Shown in pieces: positions 1 through 8,893 of a stretch of DNA of 64,000 bases; the stretch's first letter is position 1, and every line of letters begins with the position of its first letter. This stretch comes from Jatrophihabitans sp. (GTDB lineage: Bacteria; Actinomycetota; Actinomycetes; Mycobacteriales; Jatrophihabitantaceae). The translations under genes and the position numbers were made by a program. The DNA is taken from assembly GCA_025963285.1 (NCBI GenBank), contig JAOPUX010000097.1, positions 23,475-87,474 of the forward strand. The letters run 5' to 3'. Under the pieces are notes generated by a model. It ran no database searches, was not told where the DNA came from, and saw only the letters and a list, made by a program, of their open reading frames with translations.

Positions 1-828
1 TCGCTGCAGGTTGCAGTTGATGACGAAGGTGAGGTTGTCGAGCTCCTCGCGGGCGGCCAGGCCGATGGCGCCGAGGGACTCGACCTCGTCCATCTCGCCG
101 TCGCCGAGGAAGGCCCAGACGTGCGAATTGGACGTGTCGGCGAGCCCACGGGCGTTCAGGTAGCGGTTGAAGCGGGCCTGGTAAATGGCGCCGATCGGAC
201 CCAGACCCATGGAGACGGTTGGAAACTCCCAGAACTCGGGCATAAGACGGGGGTGCGGATACGACGACAGCCCGAGCGGGGCGCGGGACTTCTCCTGCCG
301 GAACCCATCCAGGTGCGCCTCGGTGAGGCGACCCTCCAGGAAGGCGCGGGCGTAGATCCCGGGCGCGGCGTGACCCTGGAAGTAGAGCTGGTCGCCCATG
401 CCGGTGGCGAGGTCCTTGCCGCGGAAGAAGTGGTTGTAGCCGACCTCGTACAGCGAGGCGGCGCTCGCGTAGGTGGCGATGTGCCCGCCTACGCCCACGG
501 ACTTGTTCGCGCGCGACACCATGATCGCGGCGTTCCACCGGATGTAGGCCCGGATCCGTCGCTCGATGTCCTCGTCCCCCGGGAACCACGGCTCTCGCTC
601 GGGCGGGATGGTGTTGATGTAGTCGGTACTCCGCAGCGCGGGCACGCCGACCTGCCGCTCCCGGGCCCGTTCGAGCAGGCGGAGCATCAGGAAGCGGGCC
701 CGTTGTCGCCCGTCGGAGTCGATGGCGGCGTCGAGGGACTCGACCCACTCCCGAGTCTCGTCCGGATCGATGTCCGGCAACTGGTTGGCGAGGCCGTCAG
801 TGATGATGTTGAACCGATCGCGAGTCAC
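1..828 (-). CDS. aceE: Pyruvate dehydrogenase E1 component AceE (homodimeric type), N-terminal 276 residues; runs off the left edge
   Basis: Catalyses the thiamine-diphosphate-dependent decarboxylation of pyruvate and acetylation of E2 in the cytoplasmic pyruvate dehydrogenase complex. Read on the minus strand the protein opens with [18 protein letters not shown] and contains family-typical stretches such as [35 protein letters not shown] and the TPP/Mg-binding GDGEMDE motif at residues 242-248. The family is about 900 residues long, so only the first third is here. GTG at 826-828 is the start that fits the conserved N terminus; a weak GAAGG lies upstream. It diverges from the DUF3052 gene across a 100-bp gap that carries a palindrome (872-891). 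Identity is secure; only the start is slightly uncertain. Confidence 0.95.
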   Translation of the reverse strand, partial: MTRDRFNIITDGLANQLPDIDPDETREWVESLDAAIDSDGRQRARFLMLRLLERARERQVGVPALRSTDYINTIPPEREPWFPGDEDIERRIRAYIRWNAAIMVSRANKSVGVGGHIATYASAASLYEVGYNHFFRGKDLATGMGDQLYFQGHAAPGIYARAFLEGRLTEAHLDGFRQEKSRAPLGLSSYPHPRLMPEFWEFPTVSMGLGPIGAIYQARFNRYLNARGLADTSNSHVWAFLGDGEMDEVESLGAIGLAAREELDNLTFVINCNLQR

Positions 829-871
829 GTTGTCCAGTGAACACCTTCGCGAACGGATAGGGTCGGTTCAC

Positions 872-891
872 TACTTACTTCGCAGTAGGTA
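872..891. promoter_or_regulatory. Palindromic operator candidate between aceE and the DUF3052 gene
   Basis: TACTTACT-tcgc-AGTAGGTA: 8-bp arms with one mismatch around a 4-bp centre, in the divergent intergenic region. The spacing suits a transcription factor controlling aceE, the DUF3052 gene or both. The factor is not identifiable from the site. Confidence 0.45.
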
Positions 892-930
892 CCTTGCCAG
901 CACCACGAGTCCCCCAGGAGGATGTCAGTC

Positions 931-1365
931 GTGAGCACCAGCCCCTCGTCCTCAAGCGGACAAGGCGTGGCCGAGAGCATGGGCCTCAAACCGGCCATGA
1001 TCGTCATGGAGATCGGCTACGACGACGACGTCGACCCTGAGCTGCGCGACCTCATCGAGGAGCAGACCGGCGAAGAGCTGGTGGACGAGGACTCCGACGA
1101 GGTCGTCGATGTGGTGCTGCTCTGGTACCGCGAGGACGACGGCGACCTCACCGACACCCTGGTCGACGCGGTCGGCCCGCTCGCCGACGACGGAATGATC
1201 TGGCTGCTGACCCCCAAGCGCGGGCGCGGCGGGTACGTCGAGCCGTCCGACATCAGCGAGGCGGCCTCGGTGGCTGGCCTGTCCCAGACGACGGTCCGTA
1301 CTGTGAGTGCCGAGTGGGCGGGTACCCGTCTGGTCGGTCGCAAGTCCGGAGGCAGCAAGCGATGA
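931..1365 (+). CDS. DUF3052 family protein
   Basis: A small acidic protein of 144 residues from the family found between aceE and a peroxiredoxin gene in many actinobacteria; its function is unknown to me. The centre is rich in Asp/Glu (residues about 20-60). The C-terminal half, with the sequences DGMIWLLTPKRGRGGYVEPSD and TVSAEWAGTRLVGRK, resembles conserved segments of the family. The start was set at GTG 931 because AGGAGG (916-921) lies 9 nt upstream; the in-frame ATG at 922 directly abuts that site and cannot use it. The stop overlaps the ahpE start (ATGA), so the two are probably translated together. Confidence 0.85.
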   Translation: MSTSPSSSSGQGVAESMGLKPAMIVMEIGYDDDVDPELRDLIEEQTGEELVDEDSDEVVDVVLLWYREDDGDLTDTLVDAVGPLADDGMIWLLTPKRGRGGYVEPSDISEAASVAGLSQTTVRTVSAEWAGTRLVGRKSGGSKR

Positions 1366-1817
1366 TCGAAGTCGGCCAAGAGGCCCCTGACTTCACCCTG
1401 CGTGACCAGAACAACGAAGAGGTCACCCTCTCCTCGTTCCGGGGCGACCAGGCCGTGCTCCTGATCTTCTACCCGCTGGCCTTCACCGGCATCTGCACCG
1501 GCGAACTCTGCGTGGTGCGTGACGACCTCAGCACCTTCCAGAACGACGACGTCCAGGTCATGACGATCAGCGTCGACTCCGTCTACTCGCACAAGATCTT
1601 CAGCGAGAAGGAGGGCTACGACTTCCCGCTGCTGTCGGACTTCTGGCCGCACGGGGGAGTCGCCCAGGCCTACGGCGTCTTCAACGACGTCACCGGCTTC
1701 TCCAACCGCGGCACGTTCCTGGTGGACAAGGACGGCATCGTCCGCTTCGCCGAACTCAACGGCCCTGGCGAGGGCCGCGACCCCGACGACTGGCGCACCG
1801 CGATCAAGGCGCTGTAA
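1362..1817 (+). CDS. ahpE: One-Cys peroxiredoxin, AhpE family
   Basis: A thiol peroxidase that reduces hydroperoxides and peroxynitrite in the cytoplasm. The 151-residue protein matches the AhpE family in length and along its whole sequence: APDFTLRDQN near the N terminus, PLAFTGICTGEL with peroxidatic Cys45 preceded by Thr42, then FPLLSDFWPHG and YGVFN. A second Cys (Cys50) lies five residues after the peroxidatic one; whether it takes part in resolution is not evident. The start ATG overlaps the DUF3052 stop by 4 nt, which argues for a two-gene operon. The tRNA-Val gene follows on the other strand. Confidence 0.92.
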   Translation: MIEVGQEAPDFTLRDQNNEEVTLSSFRGDQAVLLIFYPLAFTGICTGELCVVRDDLSTFQNDDVQVMTISVDSVYSHKIFSEKEGYDFPLLSDFWPHGGVAQAYGVFNDVTGFSNRGTFLVDKDGIVRFAELNGPGEGRDPDDWRTAIKAL

Positions 1818-1830
1818 CCCACGATTCGCG

Positions 1831-1904
1831 TGCCCCCGGACGGATTCGAACCGCCGGCATCCGCCGTGTAAAGGCGGCGCTCTAACCAGCTGAGCTACAG
1901 GGGC
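1831..1904 (-). tRNA. tRNA-Val (anticodon TAC)
   Basis: A complete 74-nt cloverleaf on the minus strand. The acceptor arms GCCCCTG and CGGGGGC pair over 7 bp with one G-T; the D arm starts AGCTCAGC; the anticodon stem CCGCC/GGCGG encloses loop TTTACAC; the T arm is GGCGG-TTCGAAT-CCGTC. The discriminator is A, and CCA is not encoded. Confidence 0.97.
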
Positions 1905-1989
1905 CAACCGGGAGAATCTACCCGACTGCAGCCCCGGCTCACTCCTCCCGGTGGTTGCACCGTGTCCGGCCTGCCACCCCGGCGGATCG

Positions 1990-3876
1990 TCAGTTGGCGG
2001 TCTTCACGTACAGGTCGGCCCAGACCGGGTTGTGGTCGGACGGGATCGCCCCGACGAACTTGCCGTTGGTGAGGATCAGGCCCTCGCCGAAGTTCTGCAC
2101 GGCGATGCCGGGGTAGATGTAGATGTGGTCGAGGTTGTCGTAGGCCGGCAGGTCTCCCGGCGTGCGCTCCGGCGGGTTGTTGTAGAAGTTGCCGCTCAGG
2201 TAGCTGGTGTTGAACGAGTGCTGGGCGTTCTCGATCGAGTCGGGGTAGCCCGCGGCCTTCATCACCGGCGTGGTCTCGTCCGGCACGCTCGGGCGGCCGA
2301 CGTAGTTGTTGAAGTCGCCGGCATAGATGATCTTGTGGATGCCGAGCGCCGCGGCCTTCTGCTGCGCCAGGGCCACCATGTTGGTCACCTGCGCCTTGCG
2401 GCGGGCGTCGAAGGAGCTGCCGGTCTCGGCCGACGTGTGCGGCGAGATCACGAGAACCCTGGTGCCGGTCGCCTTGATCGTGAAGGCCGCCCAGCCGGCT
2501 TTGCGCTCGGTCGGCTTGGTCGAGGTGTCCGAGGCCGACTCGAAGCCGGTGCTGTCGTCCAGCGACCAGTACCCGCCGCAGGTGACGGCGTCCTTGTCGG
2601 TGGTCGGAACCGTGTCCGTCGGGTCGTCGGAGCCCCAGCACGCGGCGGTGCTGACGTCCAGCTGTGCCGCGGTCAGCTGCTGCATCGTCGCGGTGTTGTA
2701 GATCAGGTAGTTGGTCGAGCCGTTGTGCTTGGGCGTGCCGTCGATCGCGCTCACGTAGCCGGTCGCGACGGTCTTGCCGAGCTCCTGGTTGGTGTAGTCG
2801 CACAGCGCGTCGGCCTGACGGTAGGGCCAGTAGTGCGCGCCGCCGATGTAGGCGGTGCTGGTGTTGGCGTAGTTGCGGTTGCAGCTGTCGGCCTTGTGCG
2901 CGATCGCGGTCTGGGTGCTCCACCAGTCACCTGGCCAGGTGGACGACGGGTAGGCGTGATTACCGGCAGTGTGCGCGGTGCCGTCGGCGCCCAGGATCGT
3001 GTCGCCCTCCTGGACGGTCAGGACGTCCGGGGCGTACTTCTTGACCAGGGCGGCCGCAGTGACCACCCGCTTGTCCCACCCGGCAATGGTCGCGGTGTGC
3101 CCGTCGGCCTCCACCTGGTGGACGGGCAGGTAGGCACCGAGGACGTTGTAGCTCATGACCCGCAGCTTGGTGGTCGCGAGGCCGGTCAGCGGGCCGGACG
3201 AGGCGGACGCGGGCGAGTGCGTCGCGATGTTGATCGCGCGCACCCTGTAGGTGTACTGCGTCCCGACACCCAGGCCGTAGGGCGTGAACTTCGGCGTGGT
3301 GTTGTGGATCGTGTACGTGGCGGTCGTGCCGGTCTTGGTGTTCGTCTGGTCGATCGCCGCGCCCGTCGACCCGCTGGCGGGCGGGGTCCACTGGATGTAG
3401 TTTCCAGCGCTGCCGCTGACCGCCTTCACTCCGGTCGGCGCAGCGGGTGCAAGACCGAAGCCGTTGGAGTAGGTCTGGCCCCACGCGACGTAGTTCGAGT
3501 ACTCGCTGTAGGTGATGCCGACGCGGTAGTAGTACGGCGCCGTCGTGTACTTCATCCCGGTGATCAGCACGGAGTTCGTCGTTGCCGACCCGCTGTAGGT
3601 GGACTTGAAGCCGTGCGAGTTCAGGTACGAGGTGACGACGTCAGCCTTCACCGTCGAGGCGACCAGCCGGTAGGACGTGACGTGCAGGTGGGAGCTGTCG
3701 GCGACCTTGTCCAGGCCGACCCTGATGGCGCTGTGCGAGATCGCGGTCAGATGCGCCCCACTGGGGTAGACGGGTGCCGCCTGGGCGGACTGGGCCGTCG
3801 ACACGGCCACGACCGCGAGGGTCGCCGCGGTGGCGGCGACGGTGACGAGCACGCGGGCCCGGTGGAGAAGGCGCAT
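1990..3876 (-). CDS. Secreted endonuclease/exonuclease/phosphatase (DNase I-like fold) protein with FN3-like region
   Basis: A 628-residue exported protein. An n-region MRLLHRAR and hydrophobic stretch end near AQSAQA (residue about 33), a typical Sec signal. Residues about 40-240 look like two beta-sandwich modules, the second FN3-like (APTGVKAVSGSAGNYIQWTPP). The C-terminal 385 residues carry the phosphoesterase motifs in order: RVMSYNVLG, VLTVQEGD (metal-binding Glu), YAGDFNNY, YDNLDHIYI and IPSDHNPVWAD with the catalytic His. Likely substrates are extracellular nucleic acids or phospholipid/inositol head groups; the sequence does not decide. ATG at 3874-3876 is preceded by AGGACGG and opens directly into the signal peptide; the longer upstream extension is not credible. 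Confidence 0.88.
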   Translation of the reverse strand: MRLLHRARVLVTVAATAATLAVVAVSTAQSAQAAPVYPSGAHLTAISHSAIRVGLDKVADSSHLHVTSYRLVASTVKADVVTSYLNSHGFKSTYSGSATTNSVLITGMKYTTAPYYYRVGITYSEYSNYVAWGQTYSNGFGLAPAAPTGVKAVSGSAGNYIQWTPPASGSTGAAIDQTNTKTGTTATYTIHNTTPKFTPYGLGVGTQYTYRVRAINIATHSPASASSGPLTGLATTKLRVMSYNVLGAYLPVHQVEADGHTATIAGWDKRVVTAAALVKKYAPDVLTVQEGDTILGADGTAHTAGNHAYPSSTWPGDWWSTQTAIAHKADSCNRNYANTSTAYIGGAHYWPYRQADALCDYTNQELGKTVATGYVSAIDGTPKHNGSTNYLIYNTATMQQLTAAQLDVSTAACWGSDDPTDTVPTTDKDAVTCGGYWSLDDSTGFESASDTSTKPTERKAGWAAFTIKATGTRVLVISPHTSAETGSSFDARRKAQVTNMVALAQQKAAALGIHKIIYAGDFNNYVGRPSVPDETTPVMKAAGYPDSIENAQHSFNTSYLSGNFYNNPPERTPGDLPAYDNLDHIYIYPGIAVQNFGEGLILTNGKFVGAIPSDHNPVWADLYVKTAN

Positions 3877-4022
3877 GGGCCGTCCTAAGTCGTTTCGTGG
3901 TCTTTGAGTGGCTTCGCCCGACCCTAAGTCAAAGATCAGGGAAACACCATTTGATGGGATCACTGCTCGCCGGTGAACACTGGGTGTCTTCTCAGGCGGA
4001 GAGCATGGCTCTTGCCGCCCAG

Positions 4023-4054
4023 CTGTATACCGGGTATAAATACTCGGTATACAG
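4023..4054. promoter_or_regulatory. 32-bp near-perfect palindrome upstream of padR, probable autoregulatory operator
   Basis: Left arm CTGTATACCGGGTAT, 2-bp centre AA, right arm ATACTCGGTATACAG: 15-bp arms with one mismatch. It ends 39 bp before the padR start and includes a -10-like TATAAAT, so a bound regulator would block the promoter. PadR regulators commonly bind such AT-rich dyads upstream of their own operon. Confidence 0.7.
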
Positions 4055-4093
4055 CCGGTTCTTCCGGGCGCGGGTCGAGATTGGTGACGCTTC

Positions 4094-4705
4094 ATGAGTG
4101 TTCGGCATGCACTGTTGGCGCTGCTGACAGAGGGACCCAAATACGGCCTCCAGCTCCGTCAGGAGTTCGAGCAGCGCACCGGAGAGGTGTGGCCGCTGAA
4201 CGTGGGGCAGGTCTACACGACCCTGCAGCGGCTCGAACGCGACGGTCTCGTCGCCTCCGACGACGATGCCGCCGACGCCGGCCCCCAGAAGAGCTTTCAC
4301 ATCACCGACGGTGGTCAGGCCGAGCTCACCACCTGGCTGAAGACCCCGCCGGATCTCAGCTCGCCGCCCCGCGACGAACTGGTGATCAAGGTGCTCGTCG
4401 CGATCGGGGTTCGCGACATCGACGTCCACGAGGTGATCCAGGCGCATCGTCGCCACATCGTCGAGCTGATGCAGGAATGGACGCGGGTGAAGCGTGACGC
4501 GGCACCCGAGGACGTTCCACTGGCACTCGTGGTCGACGCCGAGCTCTTCCGGCTCGATTCGGTGATCCGCTGGCTCGACACCGCCGAGAGTCGGCTGCGC
4601 CGAGCACCGAAGCCCGAGCCCTCCCTGCCTGCAGAGTCGCGCGGGCCCGGCCACGGCGTGCCGAAGTCCACTCCCTCGACCCGGAAGGCTGGAGCACGTC
4701 GATGA
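4094..4705 (+). CDS. PadR family transcriptional regulator
   Basis: A 203-residue DNA-binding repressor of the PadR type. Residues about 1-80 form the winged helix, with family features ALLALLTEGPKYGLQLRQEF, NVGQVYTTLQRLERDGLV and the wing around KSFHITDGGQAEL. Residues about 95-180 are the helical C-terminal dimerisation domain, followed by a basic Pro/Ser-rich tail. It is the first gene of an operon: its stop overlaps the ABC ATPase start by 4 nt, which overlaps the permease gene in the same way. PadR proteins next to such exporters usually repress them until an inducing ligand (often an antibiotic or peptide) binds; that role is inferred. The palindrome at 4023-4054 is the likely operator. 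Confidence 0.92.
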   Translation: MSVRHALLALLTEGPKYGLQLRQEFEQRTGEVWPLNVGQVYTTLQRLERDGLVASDDDAADAGPQKSFHITDGGQAELTTWLKTPPDLSSPPRDELVIKVLVAIGVRDIDVHEVIQAHRRHIVELMQEWTRVKRDAAPEDVPLALVVDAELFRLDSVIRWLDTAESRLRRAPKPEPSLPAESRGPGHGVPKSTPSTRKAGARR

Positions 4706-5424
4706 GCGTTCTGGAATTGAGCGGGATCACGAAGCGCTACGGCATCGGGGCGGCTGCCGTCGATGCACTTCGTGAGGTCGACCTCCGTGTCGAGCCCGGC
4801 GAACTGGTCGCGATCATGGGCCCGAGCGGGTCCGGGAAGAGCACCCTGCTGACGATCGCCGGCACCCTTGAGGAGCCGACCTCGGGTGAGGTCAGCGTCG
4901 GCGGCCTCGAGCTGTCGAAGCTCTCCCGAGCTGAGCAGGCGCAGCTGCGGCGCCGGGCGATCGGCTACGTCTTCCAGGACTTCAACCTGCTTGCCGGGTT
5001 GACGGCCGCGGAGAACGTATCGCTTCCGCTGGAGCTCGACGGCACCTCGGCGAAGGCTGCGCGAGCGGCTGGGCTAGAGGCGTTGGAGCGCCTCGGGCTG
5101 GCTGGACGGGCCGACCACTTTCCCGACCAGCTCTCCGGCGGTGAGCGCCAGCGAGTAGCTATCGCACGCGCGGTCGTCGGTGAACGCCGACTGTTGCTGG
5201 CCGACGAACCGTCCGGTGCGCTGGACTCGGTAAATGGCGAGGCAGTCATGCGACTCGTGCGGGCAACGTGTCAGGGCGGTGTAGCCGGCGTCGTGGTCAC
5301 CCACGATGCGCAGCTCGCATCCTGGGCTGACCGTGTGATCTTCATCCGGGACGGGCGGATCGTCGACCAGACGTCCGCGCCGGACGGTCCTGAGTCACTG
5401 CTCGAGGTGGACGGGGCCCGATGA
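4702..5424 (+). CDS. ABC transporter ATP-binding protein (LolD/MacB-type)
   Basis: The 240-residue ATPase subunit of an FtsX-type ABC transporter. All nucleotide-binding motifs are intact: Walker A GPSGSGKST (residues 40-48), Q-loop YVFQDFNLL, signature LSGGERQRVAIARA, Walker B LLLADEPSGAL and H-loop VVVTHDAQLA. Length and motif spacing are those of the LolD/MacB group, which powers lipoprotein or drug/peptide efflux without a classic transport channel. It overlaps both padR and the permease gene by 4 nt, so the three are one translational unit. Confidence 0.93.
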   Translation: MSVLELSGITKRYGIGAAAVDALREVDLRVEPGELVAIMGPSGSGKSTLLTIAGTLEEPTSGEVSVGGLELSKLSRAEQAQLRRRAIGYVFQDFNLLAGLTAAENVSLPLELDGTSAKAARAAGLEALERLGLAGRADHFPDQLSGGERQRVAIARAVVGERRLLLADEPSGALDSVNGEAVMRLVRATCQGGVAGVVVTHDAQLASWADRVIFIRDGRIVDQTSAPDGPESLLEVDGAR

Positions 5425-7970
5425 CGACCCTGGCCCCACCGCCACCCCCGCCGACGTCGACCACGTCGCCATCCCGCGCCGGGGTGAACGGCGGCCGTCC
5501 TGCTCGACGGGCAGTGCGCCGCTGGGCCTGGCGGATGCTGCGTCGCGAGTGGCGTCAGCAATTGGTCATCCTCGCCCTGCTCGTCGTGGCCGTCGCTGCC
5601 ACGACCGTCGGACTCGGCATGGTCGTGAACGTCGAACACTCCGACAAGGGTTACTTCGGCAAGGCCAACACCAGGATCGACATCTCCAACCCCGGCACCA
5701 CGGGGGCCGATCTGGCTGCCGCCCGAGCACGGTTCGGTGCGGTGGAGGCGATCGAGGAGTCGAGCATCCCGGTTCCGGGCTCCGTCACCCCGGTGGAGCT
5801 CCGGGCCCAGGATCCACACGGCCGGTTCGGATCGCCGATGCTGCGGCTGGTCTCCGGGCACCTTCCCGCCGGCGCCGATCAGGTGGCAGTCACTGCGGAG
5901 GTCGGTTCCGTCCTCGCAGTCAGGACCGGCTCCACGCTTCAGGCGGACGGTCGGACGCTGACCGTCGTCGGGAGGGTCGAGAACCCGAACGACCTCACTG
6001 ATGCCTTCGCCCTGGTCGCCCCCGGGGAGCTACGCGCGCCGACTTCGCTGGCCCTGCTCCTCGATACCGGCAGCGCGCTCGCTGGGGCGCGGTTCAGCCC
6101 GCCGGTGGGGACCCTGGCGGGCTTCTCCTCCACGAGCGCGAGCGGGCCGGCGCAGCGCCGGAATCAAGCGCTGGCGGTGCTGCTCATCGCGACGATCGGA
6201 CTCATCTTCATCGGACTGCTGGCCGTGGCCGGCTTCACCGTCCTGGCGCAGCGACGCCTGAGGTCCCTCGGCATGATCGCGGCGATCGGTGCCTCCGATC
6301 GGCACGTGCGGCGGGTCCTGCTCGCGAACGGTGCCGCAGTCGGGCTGGTGGGCGCAGCTCTCGGCACCGCGTTGGGAGTCCTCACGTGGTTCTCGCTCGG
6401 CCCGGTCTTCTCCAACGTGGTCGGTCACCGCATCGACCCGTTCAGCCTGCCCTGGTGGGCAGTGATCGCGGGAGCCGTCCTAGCGCTGATCACCGCGGTG
6501 ATCGCGTCGTGGTGGCCCGCGCGCGCAGTCTCCAGGGTTCCGATCGTCGTGGCCCTGTCAGGGCGCCCAACCCCGCCGCAGCCGGTACACCGGTTCGCGT
6601 TCGTCGGAGTCGCTGTCGCGGCCCTGGGGTTCGTGCTGCTGGTGCTGTCTCACCACGACAACACGGCCTACATCATCAGCGGAATCCTGGCGACGACCAT
6701 CGGCATGCTCCTGCTCGCGCCCCTGGCCGTCCGGCTCATCGCACGGCTTGCCCGACGGGCGCCGGTCGCCATCCGCCTGGCGCTTCGTGACCTCGCCCGC
6801 TATCAGGCGCGATCAGGTGCGGCGGTGGCAGCCGGCACGCTTGCCGTCGGAATCGCCGCCACGATCACGATCCACGCCGCAGCAGCACAGCACGCCGACC
6901 ACTCGGGCGCCGTCGGCAACCTGCCCAGCAACCAGATGGTCGTCTGGCTCGACGGCAACCCCAGCAATCAGGGCGGCCCTGGCCTCTCGGTCGCGACCGC
7001 TGCCGGCGCGAGCACCGCACCGTCGGCACCGCCACCGGCAGCCGTCGCCAGCGCACGGCGGGTCGTGGACGCGATCTCGACAGCAGTGCAGGCCCACCGA
7101 TCGGTCGAGTTGGAGGCGGCGATCGACCTGAACCAGACCATCCCTGCCGGCGCGGAGCAGGGCAACGACTACTCCAGCCTGGCTCGACCAATCTCGTCCC
7201 AAGGGCGTAAGGGATTCGAATTCGTCACGACGCCGCTGGTGGTGACCGGATCCGTCCTCACGTTCTACCGGATCCCCGCCTCGACGCTCTCGCCCGGTGC
7301 CGACGTCGTTACCTCGCGCGCGGGGCTCGGCAGGATCGACGTGAATACCGGCCCATTCGGAGACTTCGCCGCCGCAAAGGTCCAGGTCGTTGCCGCCCTG
7401 CCGAAGTACACCTCGGCTCCGAACACCCTGCTCACGCAGCGTGCCCTGGCAGAGTTCGGACTCACCGCGGTCCCCGCCGGCTGGCTCATCGAGACCCTCC
7501 ATCCACTGACGAAGGCCCAGCTCGCCGACGCCCGCGCCCGAGCCGCGGCGGCTGGCATCACCATCGAGACCCGCTCCGCCCCGGACGACACGATGCAGCA
7601 ACTGCGGGAGTACTCCACCACGATCGGCGTCCTCATCGCGCTGGGCGTCCTCGCCATGACAGTCGGACTGATCCGAAGCGAGACGGCAGGCGACCTGCGC
7701 ACCCTGACCGCCGCCGGTGCCAGCGGGCGGACACGGCGCACGCTCACCGCCGCGACCGCCGGAGCCCTCGCCGTCCTCTCCGGGGTGCTCGGCACGGCCA
7801 GCGCCTACCTGGCCCTGATCGCCTGGAACTGGCACGACGTCAGCTACCTCGACAGCCCGCCCTACCCGGAACTGGTCGCGCTCGTCATCGGCCTACCCGC
7901 CGTCGCATTCGTCGGGGGCTGGGTCGCTGGACGCACACCCCGCAAGATCGCTCGTCGCCCGCTCGACTAA
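5421..7970 (+). CDS. FtsX-like ABC transporter permease
   Basis: An 849-residue membrane protein that pairs with the upstream ATPase. A Pro-rich cytoplasmic leader (about 45 residues) precedes a first membrane segment (LVILALLVVAVAATTVGLG). A long extracytoplasmic region follows, then an FtsX domain of three membrane segments near residues 250-370 (QRRLRSLGMIAAIGASDRHV). A second membrane block lies near 390-440, a second extracytoplasmic region near 450-720, and a second FtsX domain at the C terminus (TAAGASGRTRRTLTAATAG). This duplicated layout is usual for actinobacterial single-polypeptide FtsX permeases. The substrate is unknown; the PadR context suggests a stress- or antibiotic-induced efflux or membrane-repair role. 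Confidence 0.9.
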   Translation: MTTLAPPPPPPTSTTSPSRAGVNGGRPARRAVRRWAWRMLRREWRQQLVILALLVVAVAATTVGLGMVVNVEHSDKGYFGKANTRIDISNPGTTGADLAAARARFGAVEAIEESSIPVPGSVTPVELRAQDPHGRFGSPMLRLVSGHLPAGADQVAVTAEVGSVLAVRTGSTLQADGRTLTVVGRVENPNDLTDAFALVAPGELRAPTSLALLLDTGSALAGARFSPPVGTLAGFSSTSASGPAQRRNQALAVLLIATIGLIFIGLLAVAGFTVLAQRRLRSLGMIAAIGASDRHVRRVLLANGAAVGLVGAALGTALGVLTWFSLGPVFSNVVGHRIDPFSLPWWAVIAGAVLALITAVIASWWPARAVSRVPIVVALSGRPTPPQPVHRFAFVGVAVAALGFVLLVLSHHDNTAYIISGILATTIGMLLLAPLAVRLIARLARRAPVAIRLALRDLARYQARSGAAVAAGTLAVGIAATITIHAAAAQHADHSGAVGNLPSNQMVVWLDGNPSNQGGPGLSVATAAGASTAPSAPPPAAVASARRVVDAISTAVQAHRSVELEAAIDLNQTIPAGAEQGNDYSSLARPISSQGRKGFEFVTTPLVVTGSVLTFYRIPASTLSPGADVVTSRAGLGRIDVNTGPFGDFAAAKVQVVAALPKYTSAPNTLLTQRALAEFGLTAVPAGWLIETLHPLTKAQLADARARAAAAGITIETRSAPDDTMQQLREYSTTIGVLIALGVLAMTVGLIRSETAGDLRTLTAAGASGRTRRTLTAATAGALAVLSGVLGTASAYLALIAWNWHDVSYLDSPPYPELVALVIGLPAVAFVGGWVAGRTPRKIARRPLD

Positions 7971-7978
7971 CCGCATCC

Positions 7979-8026
7979 ACCCGGCGACGGCAGGGCCGTG
8001 ACTGCGTGGACCGGGAGGCGCCGGGT
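7979..8026. terminator. Hairpin region between convergent permease and yceI genes, possible bidirectional terminator
   Basis: ACCCGGCG (7979-7986) pairs perfectly with CGCCGGGT (8019-8026), and an inner hairpin ACGGC-agg-GCCGT lies at 7987-7999. There is no U-tract, so termination is inferred only from the convergent position. Confidence 0.35.
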
Positions 8027-8045
8027 TGTGCGCAGCAGCATGACG

Positions 8046-8579
8046 CTAGCGGGTGGCGATCGCGGTGATGCCGATGTCCAACCAGCGGCCGGCCAGCCCC
8101 CTGCCGAAGGTGATGCCGTGGGCGTAGCGGTCAACCCTGGCCGTGGCGTGCAGCGCAAGTTCGTCGTCAAGGGTAGTGGTGAACTGGTCCAGGGTGAGGT
8201 CGACCGGCTCGGTGACGCCGTGGGCGGTGACGACGCCGACGGCCACCCACTTGCCGTCTGACTGGTCGATCAGGGTGCAGGTGAAGAGGATGTCGGGATA
8301 CCTGCTGGTGTCGAGGTAGCGCGACGACCGGACCTCCTTGTTGCGTGCCGCGAGCCCGCTGTCGAAGCTGCTTGCGTCGAGCACCGCGGCCACGGTGGAT
8401 TCGCTGATCGGGTCCCCGATGCTGAACTCCGCGTCGCGGAGCTGCACCGTGCCGGAGACACCGCCGAGGCCGAACAGGTGGCGGGTGGTGAATCGGACCT
8501 CGGTACGAAGCGGGTCGATGCGGTAATAGCCGGCGGCGGGGGTCCGCTCGGCGGCAATGCTCGGAATCGGTGTGCTCAT
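8046..8579 (-). CDS. YceI family lipocalin-like protein
   Basis: 177 residues of the YceI fold, a beta-barrel that binds isoprenoid-type lipids. The characteristic opening is GYYRIDPLRTEVRFTTRHLFG, followed by FDSGLAARNKEVRSSRYLDTSRYPDI and LTLDQFTTTL. There is no signal peptide, so it is predicted to be cytoplasmic, as is common for actinobacterial members. The ATG at 8577-8579 has AAGGAG at a good distance. It stands alone, convergent with the permease. Its biological role is not established; some members are stress-induced. Confidence 0.88.
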   Translation of the reverse strand: MSTPIPSIAAERTPAAGYYRIDPLRTEVRFTTRHLFGLGGVSGTVQLRDAEFSIGDPISESTVAAVLDASSFDSGLAARNKEVRSSRYLDTSRYPDILFTCTLIDQSDGKWVAVGVVTAHGVTEPVDLTLDQFTTTLDDELALHATARVDRYAHGITFGRGLAGRWLDIGITAIATR

Positions 8580-8893
8580 CAGGCTCCTTCTGGTGGTGGA
8601 ACGCCTCAGGCTGCGGGCGGCGTCTCGGTGGGTTCCGGGCTCGGTGTGGACCCGGTGCGCGCCGGTGGTCATGGCCGGTCGGTGGCGCCCTGTCCGGACG
8701 CCGCGGTGAAGCGGTGCATCGGTCGCGGATGGCTGCGGTGGAGCCACGCCTCACCTGATTCAGGTTGTCGTGCTCGGCGATGGGGCTGGGGCCCACGCTA
8801 GCCCTGATTAACCGCGAAAAGGACCAATCGACCAAGGAGTCCGTTGAGCGGCATCACGGCGCTAGCCGCGGCCGTGCGCGAACTCGGCAGCGG
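8580..8893. other. Intergenic region without a convincing gene
   Basis: About 310 bp between the yceI start and the end of the next minus-strand gene. It holds the yceI upstream region and a perfect 13-bp palindrome (8753-8765). A plus-strand TTG (8844) preceded by AAGGAG opens a 65-codon frame that runs antisense into the next gene; I do not call it. Confidence 0.5.
8753..8765. promoter_or_regulatory. Perfect 13-bp palindrome upstream of yceI
   Basis: ACCTGA-t-TCAGGT, about 175 bp upstream of the yceI start. It could be a regulator site; no binding family is assigned. Confidence 0.3.

Noticed and set aside
1951..3888. 645-codon plus-strand open frame
   Set aside because: Antisense to the exo/endonuclease-phosphatase gene with its full motif set; no recognisable features.
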